From: Lachnospiraceae bacterium
GTDB taxonomy: Bacteria; Bacillota; Clostridia; Lachnospirales; Lachnospiraceae
Assembly (NCBI GenBank): GCA_017620255.1
Contig: JAFZQU010000025.1
Span: 1 to 64,000 of the forward strand
DNA: 64,000 bases
Direction: 5' to 3'
Of the stretch, positions 55,023 to 63,625 are shown piece after piece. A program made the position numbers and the translations under genes. Under the pieces are notes generated by a model. It ran no database searches and was not told the DNA's origin. It worked only from the letters and a program-made list of their open reading frames with translations. Positions within the stretch are counted from its first letter, which is position 1. Each line of letters starts with the position of its first letter.

Positions 55023-56186
55023 ATGAAAGGAATGATTTTTCTTAAAACGGAAGAGACTGCGGGCACAAAGGACAGTGCTTATCTGTTCCTGCCGGGAGAG
55101 ATCCTCAGCGAAGGCGACACGATCAAAGAGATCAACAGGCTGAAGGAGACGGACCTGACACAAGAGGAGAAGGAAAGATATATCCTTCCGGGACTTGTGG
55201 ACATTCACACCCACGGCTGCATGGGAGCGGATTTCTGCGATAGCGTGAAGGCCGAAGGAGACGCGGTACTTGAGACGATCTGTGCTTACGAGACAAGCGT
55301 GGGCGTTACCTCGCTTTGCCCGACCACGATGACCTATGATGAAGCGCGTCTTACCGCCATCATGCAAAAAGCGCGTGATTTTACGCACGGAAACCATCCG
55401 CTGAAGCAGGCCGTTGCCGGCGTGCATCTGGAAGGACCGTTCATCTCCCGTGAAAAATGCGGGGCACAGAATCCGGAATACATACAGAAGCCGGACCTTG
55501 CGATGCTTGAGAGACTGCAGGAAGCAAGCGGCGGACTGGTAAGGCTCGTTGCGATCGCTCCGGAAACGGACGGTGCCATCGACTGCATCCGCAAGGGAAG
55601 CGCATTCCGTTTTTCGATCGCACACACCACGGCAGACTATGAGACGGCATCGCGTGCCATTGCCGCGGGCGCAAAGCATGTGACGCATATGTACAACGCC
55701 ATGCCGCCCTTTTTAAACCGCGCACCGTCGGTCGTGGGAGCGGCGTTTGATGATAAAGACACCTTCGTGGAACTGATCGGGGACGGGATCCATGTACACC
55801 CGTCTGTTGTCAGGGCCACTTTTTCCATGTTTGGGGCCAAGCGGGTCGTTCTGATCTCCGACAGCATGGAAGCAACAGGGAAGCCTGACGGAACCTATGC
55901 CCTTGGCGGACAGGAGGTATTCAAGAAGGGAAACCTGGCCACGCTTGCAGACGGAACGCTTGCGGGTTCCGTCACGAATTTGTTTGACTGCATGAAGAGC
56001 GTGATCGCGATGGGGGTCCCGCAGGAAGCGGCGATCCGTGCCGCCACGATCAATCCGGCAAGATCTGTCGGGATCGACGGCCTGGTGGGCTCACTTGATA
56101 CAGGGAAACGGGCGGATATCCTCGTCTGTGACAAAGCCCTGAACCTGCAGCGCGTGATCGCATCCGGGGTTGAACGCAAGGGGTAA
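55023..56186 (+). CDS. nagA: N-acetylglucosamine-6-phosphate deacetylase
   Basis: Removes acetate from GlcNAc-6-P to give glucosamine-6-P. The 387 residues form an amidohydrolase barrel. GLVDIHTHG (61–69) is the first metal site, HLEGPF near 137 carries the metal Glu, and further ligands are in FSIAHTTAD and VTHMYNAM. The catalytic Asp is in [10 protein letters not shown] near 280. AAGGAG precedes the ATG. Its presence in the locus is the best clue that the imported sugar carries GlcNAc. NagB is not in the window. Confidence 0.94.
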   Translation: MKGMIFLKTEETAGTKDSAYLFLPGEILSEGDTIKEINRLKETDLTQEEKERYILPGLVDIHTHGCMGADFCDSVKAEGDAVLETICAYETSVGVTSLCPTTMTYDEARLTAIMQKARDFTHGNHPLKQAVAGVHLEGPFISREKCGAQNPEYIQKPDLAMLERLQEASGGLVRLVAIAPETDGAIDCIRKGSAFRFSIAHTTADYETASRAIAAGAKHVTHMYNAMPPFLNRAPSVVGAAFDDKDTFVELIGDGIHVHPSVVRATFSMFGAKRVVLISDSMEATGKPDGTYALGGQEVFKKGNLATLADGTLAGSVTNLFDCMKSVIAMGVPQEAAIRAATINPARSVGIDGLVGSLDTGKRADILVCDKALNLQRVIASGVERKG

Positions 56187-56247
56187 TTATGATATAACAA
56201 AATCAGAACTTCCGATTGAAACGGGGACCCTTTGGAGGCGTGGAAAA

Positions 56248-56832
56248 TTGAGATTACTGGAAGAACGGATCAAACGCGACGGCATCGTAAAAGAAGGAGA
56301 TATTCTGAAGGTGGACAGTTTTCTGAACCACCAGATGGATATCCCCCTTTTTTGTGAATTGGGCAGGGAATTTCAGAAGCGGTTTGCGACAGAGGATATC
56401 ACGAAGATCTTAACGATCGAGGCTTCCGGCATCGGACTTGCCTGTATCGTGGCGCAGTATTTCAAGGTGCCGGTAGTATTCGCGAAGAAGACACAGACCA
56501 AGAACATCGCCGGTGATGTTTTTACTTCCAGGGTGGAGAGCTACACCCACGGCCGGATCTATGACATCATCGTATCCAAACAGTTTCTGGGACCGGAAGA
56601 CAGGGTACTTCTGATCGACGATTTTCTCGCAAACGGCAAAGCCCTGGAAGGCCTTGCGGCACTTGTGGAGAATGCGGGCGCCACGCTTGTCGGTGCAGGC
56701 GTTGCGATCGAGAAAGGTTTCCAGATCGGCGGCGACCTGATCCGGAACCGCGGCATACACCTTGAATCCCTCGCGATCGTTGAGAGCATGGATCCCGTGA
56801 CCGGCGAGATCACGTTCCGTCCGGACAACTGA
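56248..56832 (+). CDS. xpt: Xanthine phosphoribosyltransferase
   Basis: Makes XMP from xanthine and PRPP. The 194 residues match the family length and start ([12 protein letters not shown]). The base-binding region carries NHQMDIPL and the PRPP loop is [13 protein letters not shown]. The TTG at 56248 is the likely start, with GGAGG 9 nt upstream; upstream in-frame ATG at 56170 overlaps nagA. No purine riboswitch fits in the 61-nt gap. Functionally paired with guaD downstream, which makes xanthine. Confidence 0.9.
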   Translation: MRLLEERIKRDGIVKEGDILKVDSFLNHQMDIPLFCELGREFQKRFATEDITKILTIEASGIGLACIVAQYFKVPVVFAKKTQTKNIAGDVFTSRVESYTHGRIYDIIVSKQFLGPEDRVLLIDDFLANGKALEGLAALVENAGATLVGAGVAIEKGFQIGGDLIRNRGIHLESLAIVESMDPVTGEITFRPDN

Positions 56833-56858
56833 AGATCCGCACATAACATGCAAGACCG

Positions 56859-56883
56859 GCGATCCTTACAGGGTCGCTTTTTC
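56859..56883 (+). terminator. Terminator between xpt and guaD
   Basis: An 8-bp stem with one G·U (56859–56866 with 56870–56877), TAC loop, then TTTTTC. It lies 45 nt before the guaD start, so guaD is expressed by read-through or from a promoter I cannot place. Confidence 0.75.
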
Positions 56884-56927
56884 TATCGTATGGCAGCCTG
56901 TCTGCCAAGATGGACCGGAGAATAGAA

Positions 56928-58253
56928 ATGGAAGAGAACAAGCAGAGGTCGCACATCCTGCGCGGCAACATCCTGTATGCAAGATCACCCGGCGAGCTGG
57001 TAACGGCAGAGCGGGCTTTTCTTGTATGCATTGACGGAAAATGCGCGGGTGTGTTTGAGACCCTGCAGGATGCAAAAGATGCCATGCCGGAACAGTATGC
57101 AGATCTGCCTGTCACGGATCACGGCGACTGCCTGATCATCCCGGGACTCTGCGATCTGCACCTGCATGCGCCGCAGTATGCCTACCGCGGGCTTGGCATG
57201 GACATGGAACTGGTGGACTGGCTGAACCGTGTGACTTTTCCCGAAGAGGCAAAATATGCCGAGATCACCTATGCCGCAAGAGCTTATGATGACTTTGTTT
57301 CCGACATGCGGCAGACGGCAACGACGCGCATGGCCGTGTTCGGTACGATCCACGCCGAGTCGACCCTGCTTCTGGCCAGAAAACTGTCCGAGGCGGGATT
57401 CGGAGCCTATGTCGGAAAAGTCAATATGGACCGCAATGCACCCGACTGCCTGCGCGAAACAGATGCAACAGAAAGCTTTACGCAGACCATGGACTATCTG
57501 CGCAAGTTTGCGTTCCTGAAGAGTCAGGGAAAGATCAGTGACCGCGTGCACCCGATCCTCACCCCGCGTTTTATCCCCAGCTGCAGCCGGGAACTGATGG
57601 AAGAACTGGGGGAACTGGCAAGGCAGCAGGGACTGAAGGTACAGTCCCACCTTTCGGAGAGCAAAAAAGAGATCGCATGGGTCATGGAACTGGAGAGCGA
57701 TATGCCCAATTACGGGGCCTGCTATGCCCGTGCCGGCATGATGGGAAATCCCGTACCCTCCGTCATGGCACACTGTGTATGGAGTTCTCCCGAGGAGATA
57801 GAGATGATCAGGGAAGGCGGCGTGTTCATCGCACACTGCCCGCAGAGCAACACGAACCTTGCATCCGGGATCGCACCGGTCAGGTCTTATCTGGACGCAG
57901 GACTTCACGTGGGACTTGGCACCGATATCGCAGGCGGCTTTTCAAGGTCCGTTTTCCGTGCCATGGCGGATGCGATCCAGGTTTCCAAGCTGTATTTCCG
58001 TTATGTGGATGAAAGCAAAAAACCCCTGACGCTGTCAGAGGCTTTCTATATGGCAACGATGGGCGGTGGCGCGTTCTTTGGCGCGGTCGGCTCCTTCCTG
58101 CCGGATTATGAACTGGACGCGGCTGTCATAGATGATACGGGGCTTAGATCCGTTCTTGCGATGAACCTTGCAGAACGGCTGGAGCGTGCCGTATACATGC
58201 CGGAACAGTGCGTTTTGCAGGCAAAATACATTGCCGGGGAAAGGGTTTTCTGA
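56928..58253 (+). CDS. guaD: Guanine deaminase
   Basis: Deaminates guanine to xanthine, releasing ammonia. The 441 residues belong to the metal-dependent amidohydrolases. Zinc ligands appear in DLHLHAPQY near 85, QSHLSES near 235, MAHCVW near 275 and GTDIAGG near 330, the last being a family hallmark. ATG 56928 has GGAG 9 nt upstream; an in-frame ATG at 56910 has none. With xpt upstream it forms a guanine-to-XMP salvage pair. It ends 9 nt before the convergent rarA, leaving no room for a terminator. Confidence 0.92.
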   Translation: MEENKQRSHILRGNILYARSPGELVTAERAFLVCIDGKCAGVFETLQDAKDAMPEQYADLPVTDHGDCLIIPGLCDLHLHAPQYAYRGLGMDMELVDWLNRVTFPEEAKYAEITYAARAYDDFVSDMRQTATTRMAVFGTIHAESTLLLARKLSEAGFGAYVGKVNMDRNAPDCLRETDATESFTQTMDYLRKFAFLKSQGKISDRVHPILTPRFIPSCSRELMEELGELARQQGLKVQSHLSESKKEIAWVMELESDMPNYGACYARAGMMGNPVPSVMAHCVWSSPEEIEMIREGGVFIAHCPQSNTNLASGIAPVRSYLDAGLHVGLGTDIAGGFSRSVFRAMADAIQVSKLYFRYVDESKKPLTLSEAFYMATMGGGAFFGAVGSFLPDYELDAAVIDDTGLRSVLAMNLAERLERAVYMPEQCVLQAKYIAGERVF

Positions 58254-58262
58254 CTCTCCCCT

Positions 58263-59591
58263 CTATGGCTCGTTCCGCCACTTGCGGATCTCATCGAGCC
58301 GTTTTTTCACTTCCGCTTCCTGTCCCATCACACCCGGATGATAGTAGGTCCGGTCTTTGAGTTTGTCCGGAAGACACTGCATCTTTGTGATCTTTTCTTC
58401 CGTATCGTGGGCGTAAATATAACCTTTACCGTAGCCGGACTCCTTCATGAGCGTTGTAGGCGCGTTGCGGATCTGCATGGGAACGGGTTCTGCCGGCAGT
58501 TCCCGGATATCCGCCATTGCTTCATTGCAGGCGACTTCCAGGGCGTTTGATTTTGGCGCCATGGACAGATAGACTACGGCATGCGCCAGATGCACGTTGC
58601 ATTCCGGAAGCCCCAGAAAATGACAGGCCTGATAGGCCGCGACAGCGACCTGCAGGGCGTTAGAATCAGCCATGCCGACGTCTTCGCTTGCAAAGCGCAC
58701 CAGGCGTCTTGCGATATAGAGCGGGTTCTCGCCGCCGTCGATCATCCGGTTCACCCAGTAGACGGCAGCGTCCGGATCGGAATTACGCATGGATTTATGC
58801 AGGGCGGAGATCAGGTTATAGTGTTCTTCGCCGTTCTTGTCATATAGAAGGGAACGCCTGTCCATACACTGTGCAACGGTCTCTTTTGTCACGCCGATCG
58901 TTCCGTCCGGCGCGATTTCCCCGTTTAAGACACACATTTCCAGCGTGTTGAGTGCGCACCTGGCATCGCCGTTTGCAAAAGCCGCGATGGCATGCAGGTG
59001 ATCCTCTTCTATGGAAACGCGCATGGAACCAAGCCCTTTTTCACTTGAAAGGGCATGCTGCAGGAGTTCGAAAAGGTCCGCTTCCTCGAGCGCTTTCAGG
59101 ATAAAGACCTTGCAGCGCGAGAGCAGAGCGGAATTGATCTCAAAGGACGGGTTCTCTGTTGTAGCGCCGACCAGGATGATGCTGCCTTTTTCAACATAAG
59201 GAAGAAAAGCATCCTGCTGCGCCTTGTTGAAGCGGTGGATCTCGTCCGTGAACAGAAGCGTCCGGATCCCGAGCAGGCGGTTATCTTCCGCGCGCTTCAT
59301 CACTTCCTTCACTTCCTTGATCCCGCTGGTCACGGCGGAAAATTCCACGAACTGGGCGTTGGTGGTCTTGGCGATGATACGCGCGAGCGTGGTTTTGCCG
59401 ACCCCCGGAGGTCCCCAGAAGATCATCGAAGATACCTGGTCCTTCTCGATCAGCTGCCTGAGCAGACAGCCGGGACCGATCAGATGCTTCTGTCCGACAT
59501 ATTCATCCAGTGTTTCCGGCCGCAGCCTGCTTGCAAGAGGCTGGCTTTTGATCCCGGACGGTGCGTCCGTAAAAAGATTTAACTGTTCCAT
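58263..59591 (-). CDS. rarA: Replication-associated recombination protein RarA (MgsA)
   Basis: An AAA+ ATPase that acts at stalled replication forks. The 442 residues have Walker A GPPGVGKTTLA near 60, Walker B LFTDEIHRFN near 115, sensor 1 GATTENPSFE, and the C-terminal MgsA tetramerisation domain (about 260–440, including HKSMRNSDPDAAVYW and HFLGLPE). No ribosome site is present. The -10 box of its promoter lies so close that the mRNA should begin at the ATG. Confidence 0.94.
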   Translation of the reverse strand: MEQLNLFTDAPSGIKSQPLASRLRPETLDEYVGQKHLIGPGCLLRQLIEKDQVSSMIFWGPPGVGKTTLARIIAKTTNAQFVEFSAVTSGIKEVKEVMKRAEDNRLLGIRTLLFTDEIHRFNKAQQDAFLPYVEKGSIILVGATTENPSFEINSALLSRCKVFILKALEEADLFELLQHALSSEKGLGSMRVSIEEDHLHAIAAFANGDARCALNTLEMCVLNGEIAPDGTIGVTKETVAQCMDRRSLLYDKNGEEHYNLISALHKSMRNSDPDAAVYWVNRMIDGGENPLYIARRLVRFASEDVGMADSNALQVAVAAYQACHFLGLPECNVHLAHAVVYLSMAPKSNALEVACNEAMADIRELPAEPVPMQIRNAPTTLMKESGYGKGYIYAHDTEEKITKMQCLPDKLKDRTYYHPGVMGQEAEVKKRLDEIRKWRNEP

Positions 59592-59597
59592 GCCTGT

Positions 59598-59626
59598 ATT
59601 ATAACATTGAAACAGACCGCGCTCAA
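59598..59626 (-). promoter_or_regulatory. Promoter of rarA, predicted leaderless
   Basis: On the minus strand: TTGAGC (59626–59621), a 17-bp spacer and TATAAT (59603–59598). Only 6 nt separate the -10 box from the ATG at 59591, so the transcript should start on or next to the start codon. Confidence 0.7.
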
Positions 59627-59663
59627 ATACGGGTTTCTGTTACATTTGCAGGCATATGTGTTG

Positions 59664-59692
59664 TTGAAGAAGACCACTATATATGGTATATT
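59664..59692 (+). promoter_or_regulatory. Promoter of the large coiled-coil wall protein
   Basis: TTGAAG (59664–59669), a 17-bp spacer ending in TGG, and TATATT (59687–59692). It gives a leader of about 200 nt before the start at 59901. Confidence 0.65.
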
Positions 59693-59707
59693 TAAGGCAG
59701 TTTTACA

Positions 59708-59731
59708 GCACAAGGATTCAAAATCTTGTGC
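59708..59731 (+). promoter_or_regulatory. Leader hairpin of the wall-protein mRNA
   Basis: GCACAAGG (59708–59715) pairs with TCTTGTGC (59724–59731, one G·U), followed by GTTTTA. It is terminator-like within the leader. A second T run (GTTTTTTAG, about 59853–59861) follows a weak hairpin. The 59592–59900 gap holds no gene, only these elements and the shared motif at 59794–59807. Confidence 0.45.
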
Positions 59732-59793
59732 GTTTTATCACACTCGCACAGCAATGTGACGGAAAGTGTTTCCAGAGCGCGAAACTTGACAGA

Positions 59794-59807
59794 AAAAACC
59801 TGAACCT
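59794..59807 (+). repeat. 14-bp motif AAAAACCTGAACCT, copy 1
   Basis: Identical to 63569–63582 in front of the last gene of the window, and in both places preceded by TGACA a few bases upstream. ACCT recurs with a 6-bp period inside it, as in many activator sites. Confidence 0.6.
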
Positions 59808-59900
59808 AACTGCATTTTTGGAATGTCTTTATTTACAGAACGCGAAAATTTCGTTTTTTAGATGGGTTACAGGCAACAGTTCAGACAAAGGAGAGAACAA

Positions 59901-62900
59901 ATGAAAAACATCATCAGAAAAGCAACAACATGGATGCTGGTATTCGGCATGACCTTTACACCGGTACTGACAAGTATCGATATGGTCGCTGCCAATGCAG
60001 AAGAAGGCACACCGACGATCACGGTCAGTGAGGCAAAAGAGAAGGTTGAAGCCGAGCAGAAAACGGCCAACACGCCGACCCCTGCAGGCAAGGAGCCTAC
60101 AGTTGAGAATACCGGCGCACAGCAGCTGATCGAAAATGCGCAGGCGACTGTCAATACGGAAGTGAACAACGAATCCGGTCAGACATTACTGGATACAACG
60201 AATCTGAGCAATGACCTGGGCGAAGCAGCAGAGAAGATGGATGCCGAGACAGGCGCACAGAAGAATCTGGCTGATGCAGCAGCAGCATATGATGCCGCAA
60301 AAAAAGCTGATGATGCGGTAACATCTATGCTGGAAGGCAGCACAGGCGTAAACGCGATCGTTGCGTATGTGCAGGCAACCGATCCGGAAACCGGAGATCT
60401 ACTGTTTACGGTAAACGAAGACGGAACAAAAACACCTGTTTGGGAGGTCGCGAAAGATGAACAAGGCAATCCGATAACAGATGAACTTGGCAACCCGGTT
60501 TATGTAACAACGGTTGTTTACCTTCCGATCATGCCCGAAACATTTGAAGAAAACGCAAAGCAGACGTATGGTGATGCTGAGTCGACGATTAAGATAGCAA
60601 AGAAAGCTTCCAGCCAATTGGGCAAAAAGTTAGCAGAAGCTGAACTTCAAAAAGCAGAAGACGGTCTGGTTATTGCTGAAACTGATGTGGCTGAAGCAGA
60701 GGCAGCTGTTACGGCGGCAAATGCTCTTGCAAAGGATGCTCTTGCAAAGAAGAACGAGGCAGAAGCCAAGGTAAGAGAAGCACAGGAAGCTTTAGAGAAG
60801 GCACTGGTTCAGGTCGGCACGGATAAGGACGGAAATCCTGTTTATGCCGGCAATGTAGAAGAAGCGGAAGATGCTCTGAAAAGGGCTGTAGAAGAAGCGG
60901 AAAGCCTTGCAGGCGATGCAGCTGAAGCGATCGAGAAGGCACAGGATGCCAAACTGAATCTGGTACAGGCCAAGTATCAGGCAGTGATGGACTATGTAAA
61001 CGGCGTTGAAAAGAGCAACTGGACAGACGATGCGACATATCGTGAACTGGCAAGAGACCTTTGCGCAGCAGTTCTGAACAACTTTATCGAGGGTCAGGTA
61101 GGCGCTGAGTTCAATTATGGAATGAATTTCGTAGCAGACCGCGATCTGATCGTTGACTGGAAATATAAGAATGTGGATGATGAAGGCAACCCGATCCCCA
61201 CGACGCGCACGGATGAAGACGGCAAAGTGCTCTGCGATGAAAACGGTTATCCGCTTTACTTCATCGAGTATGAGACCGTATACGGATCCTTCGTGGAAAA
61301 AGTAAACGGATGGATCGGACCCAAAGACGGAGAGGACAGTGTATATGGCTGGATCTCTTCCAACAAGAATCAGGACAATCGTGTTGTAGTCCAGTACTAT
61401 CAGTTAGAAGTGGATGAAGACGGAAATCCTGTTCTGGATGATGATGGCAACCCGGTTTATGCGGTTGATGATAAGGGAGAAAAGATCTTAGTTACCAAGT
61501 TCTACAATTACAAGGCCAATAAGGATGGCAGCATTTACATCTTTGAACGCCGTTATGATATCGTTGACGGTGAAGTGGTTGTAGAAGAAGTTGATCCTGT
61601 AACAACGAAGATCATCGATCAGGAATATGTTCCTGGCGTGGATCCGGTTGAGGGTAAAGATGAAGTTCCTGAAAGCTGGGCAACGGAAGATGGAAACAAG
61701 TCGATCATTATTGATCAGGAAACGAAGAAACCTGTACGCCCCAATGAAACAACACATTTTGTTGAAAGACCTGCTAACGAGGACGAAAGCAAGGCAGGAT
61801 ATTGGGTAGTTGATACTGCAACCAGTGAGAAGATCGGCGATCAGATCGATAATGCAGATCTGAATGAAAAATCAGAGAACAACGGCAGAAAGACTGTCAC
61901 TTATACGGTTGTAGAAGGAACTGAGCGCGAAACAGAAGAGTATTCATCCTATACAGTTACTGACGGTTATGAGCCGAAGACCGGACCGCAGAACAAGAAG
62001 GTAAATGCTTTTTATATGGAATCAACGGTTCGTGATTTATATGATCAGGGATATGATGTTAAGGTAACATACAAGAACTGGTTGACAGGAGAAGACGAAT
62101 CGGTTGATCTTGATCATCAGAATGGCTGGCAGGCATTTAAAGCAATCATTAAAGGAATATTTGGAGTTAATTCCTACACGTATTCGACAACTAACACGAT
62201 CGATGATCTGGACAAACCGATCACGCATGATGAAGATGGTATTTTCGTGATCAAGAAGGCAAATGTAGTTGAGACTACAACCGTATTGGAAGCACAACCC
62301 ACCATTAGTACTTCTGATAATCGTTCGAGAAATGAAAATAGCGTAAAAACTGCCCTGAATGACAAAATTGCCGAGTTGAGAGGAGACAAGAACAAGACTA
62401 ATATCTCCGGTGAAGTAAAATCGAAATGGATTTGGGATGGCTTTGCGTGGGGGCATTATGAGTACTATTATGAAATAACCTACGATTATAAGACAACCTC
62501 CACTCAAACGTTAGAAAATGTTGAAATCTCAAGACAGAAATATGCAGCAGACACATTAGGCAAACATACAGATTACGAAGCTGCGGTACCGAAGGTAGAG
62601 GGAAAAGACCCGATAGAGGAACAGTTCCACTTTGATTACACCTACGGAAAGGATGAACTGAAGAAAGAAAAAGTTCTGTGGTCGGATGATAAAAAAGGTG
62701 CTTTTGAAGGTCAGGAAGTATATGAAGCAAGCGATTATCTGGATCCTCTTGCCGATTACCAGCAGAAGCTGAGCGATTTACAGGATCAGCAGAGCAAACT
62801 TGACCAGGCAGTTTTAGATGCTAAAGCAGCTTTGGAAAAAGTTCAGGAACTGAAGAAACAGCTCGCAGAACGTCAGCAGATCCAGCTTGCAAGTGTTACG

Positions 62901-63446
62901 GCATATACAGAATTTATGGAAAAATTAGAAGATGCAGAAGATGACTTGGAAGCGGCACAGAAAAGAGTTAGCCAACTGGAAGATAAGGTCGAAGAGGCAA
63001 GAGAGGCTGTAAGAAAGATTAAGATCAGACAAGACGAGGAAGATGTACCGGGAAAACCGGGTCCCGATGATGGTACACCGGCAGACATCACTCCGCTTGG
63101 AGTTGATCCGATGACAGCGATCCTTCCGGCAGCAGGCGGCGCAACCTCCGGTGTAGCAGGTGTCCGTGTTGCGGCAGCCGATGCAGCAGATGATGCAGTG
63201 AAGACAGTTGCAACGGTAGAAGAGAAGAAAGAAGAAGCTCCGGTTATTCTGGAAGAGGAAGATCTTCCGGCAGCTGCTGAAGCCACAACGCTTGAAGACG
63301 AAGAACTCGCAGGCGCGCAGACAATTGAAGAAGGCGCTTCCCTGTGGTGGATCTGGCTCCTGATCGTTCTTGCAGCAGCAGCAGGCTATGGTGTTTACAA
63401 ATATGTAGACAACAAGAAGAAAAACGCTAATACGATCCAGAAGTAA
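59901..63446 (+). CDS. Large cell-surface coiled-coil protein with C-terminal membrane anchor
   Basis: The 1,181 residues show a signal peptide (about 1–34, ending ANA) and a helical Ala/Glu/Lys-rich coiled coil (about 40–340). A central mixed region (about 350–920) is rich in D-E-D-G-N-P-V-type turns and Tyr, followed by a second coiled coil (about 945–1,040) and an Ala/Pro linker. The tail is E-E-D-L-P-A-A (from 1119), L-E-D-E-E-L-A-G-A, a Trp-rich helix (LWWIWLLIVLAAAAGY) and a basic end. Layout and tail parallel the gene at 15343. ATG 59901 follows AAAGGAGAG; an ATG at 59862 has no site. No LPXTG is present. Role inferred as structural or adhesive. Confidence 0.78.
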   Translation: MKNIIRKATTWMLVFGMTFTPVLTSIDMVAANAEEGTPTITVSEAKEKVEAEQKTANTPTPAGKEPTVENTGAQQLIENAQATVNTEVNNESGQTLLDTTNLSNDLGEAAEKMDAETGAQKNLADAAAAYDAAKKADDAVTSMLEGSTGVNAIVAYVQATDPETGDLLFTVNEDGTKTPVWEVAKDEQGNPITDELGNPVYVTTVVYLPIMPETFEENAKQTYGDAESTIKIAKKASSQLGKKLAEAELQKAEDGLVIAETDVAEAEAAVTAANALAKDALAKKNEAEAKVREAQEALEKALVQVGTDKDGNPVYAGNVEEAEDALKRAVEEAESLAGDAAEAIEKAQDAKLNLVQAKYQAVMDYVNGVEKSNWTDDATYRELARDLCAAVLNNFIEGQVGAEFNYGMNFVADRDLIVDWKYKNVDDEGNPIPTTRTDEDGKVLCDENGYPLYFIEYETVYGSFVEKVNGWIGPKDGEDSVYGWISSNKNQDNRVVVQYYQLEVDEDGNPVLDDDGNPVYAVDDKGEKILVTKFYNYKANKDGSIYIFERRYDIVDGEVVVEEVDPVTTKIIDQEYVPGVDPVEGKDEVPESWATEDGNKSIIIDQETKKPVRPNETTHFVERPANEDESKAGYWVVDTATSEKIGDQIDNADLNEKSENNGRKTVTYTVVEGTERETEEYSSYTVTDGYEPKTGPQNKKVNAFYMESTVRDLYDQGYDVKVTYKNWLTGEDESVDLDHQNGWQAFKAIIKGIFGVNSYTYSTTNTIDDLDKPITHDEDGIFVIKKANVVETTTVLEAQPTISTSDNRSRNENSVKTALNDKIAELRGDKNKTNISGEVKSKWIWDGFAWGHYEYYYEITYDYKTTSTQTLENVEISRQKYAADTLGKHTDYEAAVPKVEGKDPIEEQFHFDYTYGKDELKKEKVLWSDDKKGAFEGQEVYEASDYLDPLADYQQKLSDLQDQQSKLDQAVLDAKAALEKVQELKKQLAERQQIQLASVTAYTEFMEKLEDAEDDLEAAQKRVSQLEDKVEEAREAVRKIKIRQDEEDVPGKPGPDDGTPADITPLGVDPMTAILPAAGGATSGVAGVRVAAADAADDAVKTVATVEEKKEEAPVILEEEDLPAAAEATTLEDEELAGAQTIEEGASLWWIWLLIVLAAAAGYGVYKYVDNKKKNANTIQK

Positions 63447-63478
63447 GCAGAGACTGCGAAGAAGATAAGCAGAATCAT

Positions 63479-63509
63479 CGGGGTGGGGGATCTTTCCTCC
63501 ACCCCGTTT
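63479..63509 (+). terminator. Terminator of the wall-protein gene
   Basis: An 11-bp stem with one G·U (63479–63489 with 63496–63506), 6-nt loop, then TTTCATT. Confidence 0.8.
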
Positions 63510-63568
63510 CATTCCAGGCCAAAGGGTCTGAAGGGATAAGAACTGACATTTTTTTTACGAAAAGTGAC

Positions 63569-63582
63569 AAAAACCTGAACCT
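63569..63582 (+). repeat. 14-bp motif AAAAACCTGAACCT, copy 2
   Basis: An exact copy of 59794–59807, 44 bp before the next start codon. It is followed by TTTTTTGATC and a possible -10 TATAGG (63605–63610). Confidence 0.6.
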
Positions 63583-63625
63583 TTTTTGATCCTGAGAGAG
63601 TCATTATAGGTAAAGGAGTGATAGT

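Noticed and set aside
56187-56247. Purine riboswitch before xpt
   Set aside because: The gap is too short and lacks the three-way-junction core bases.
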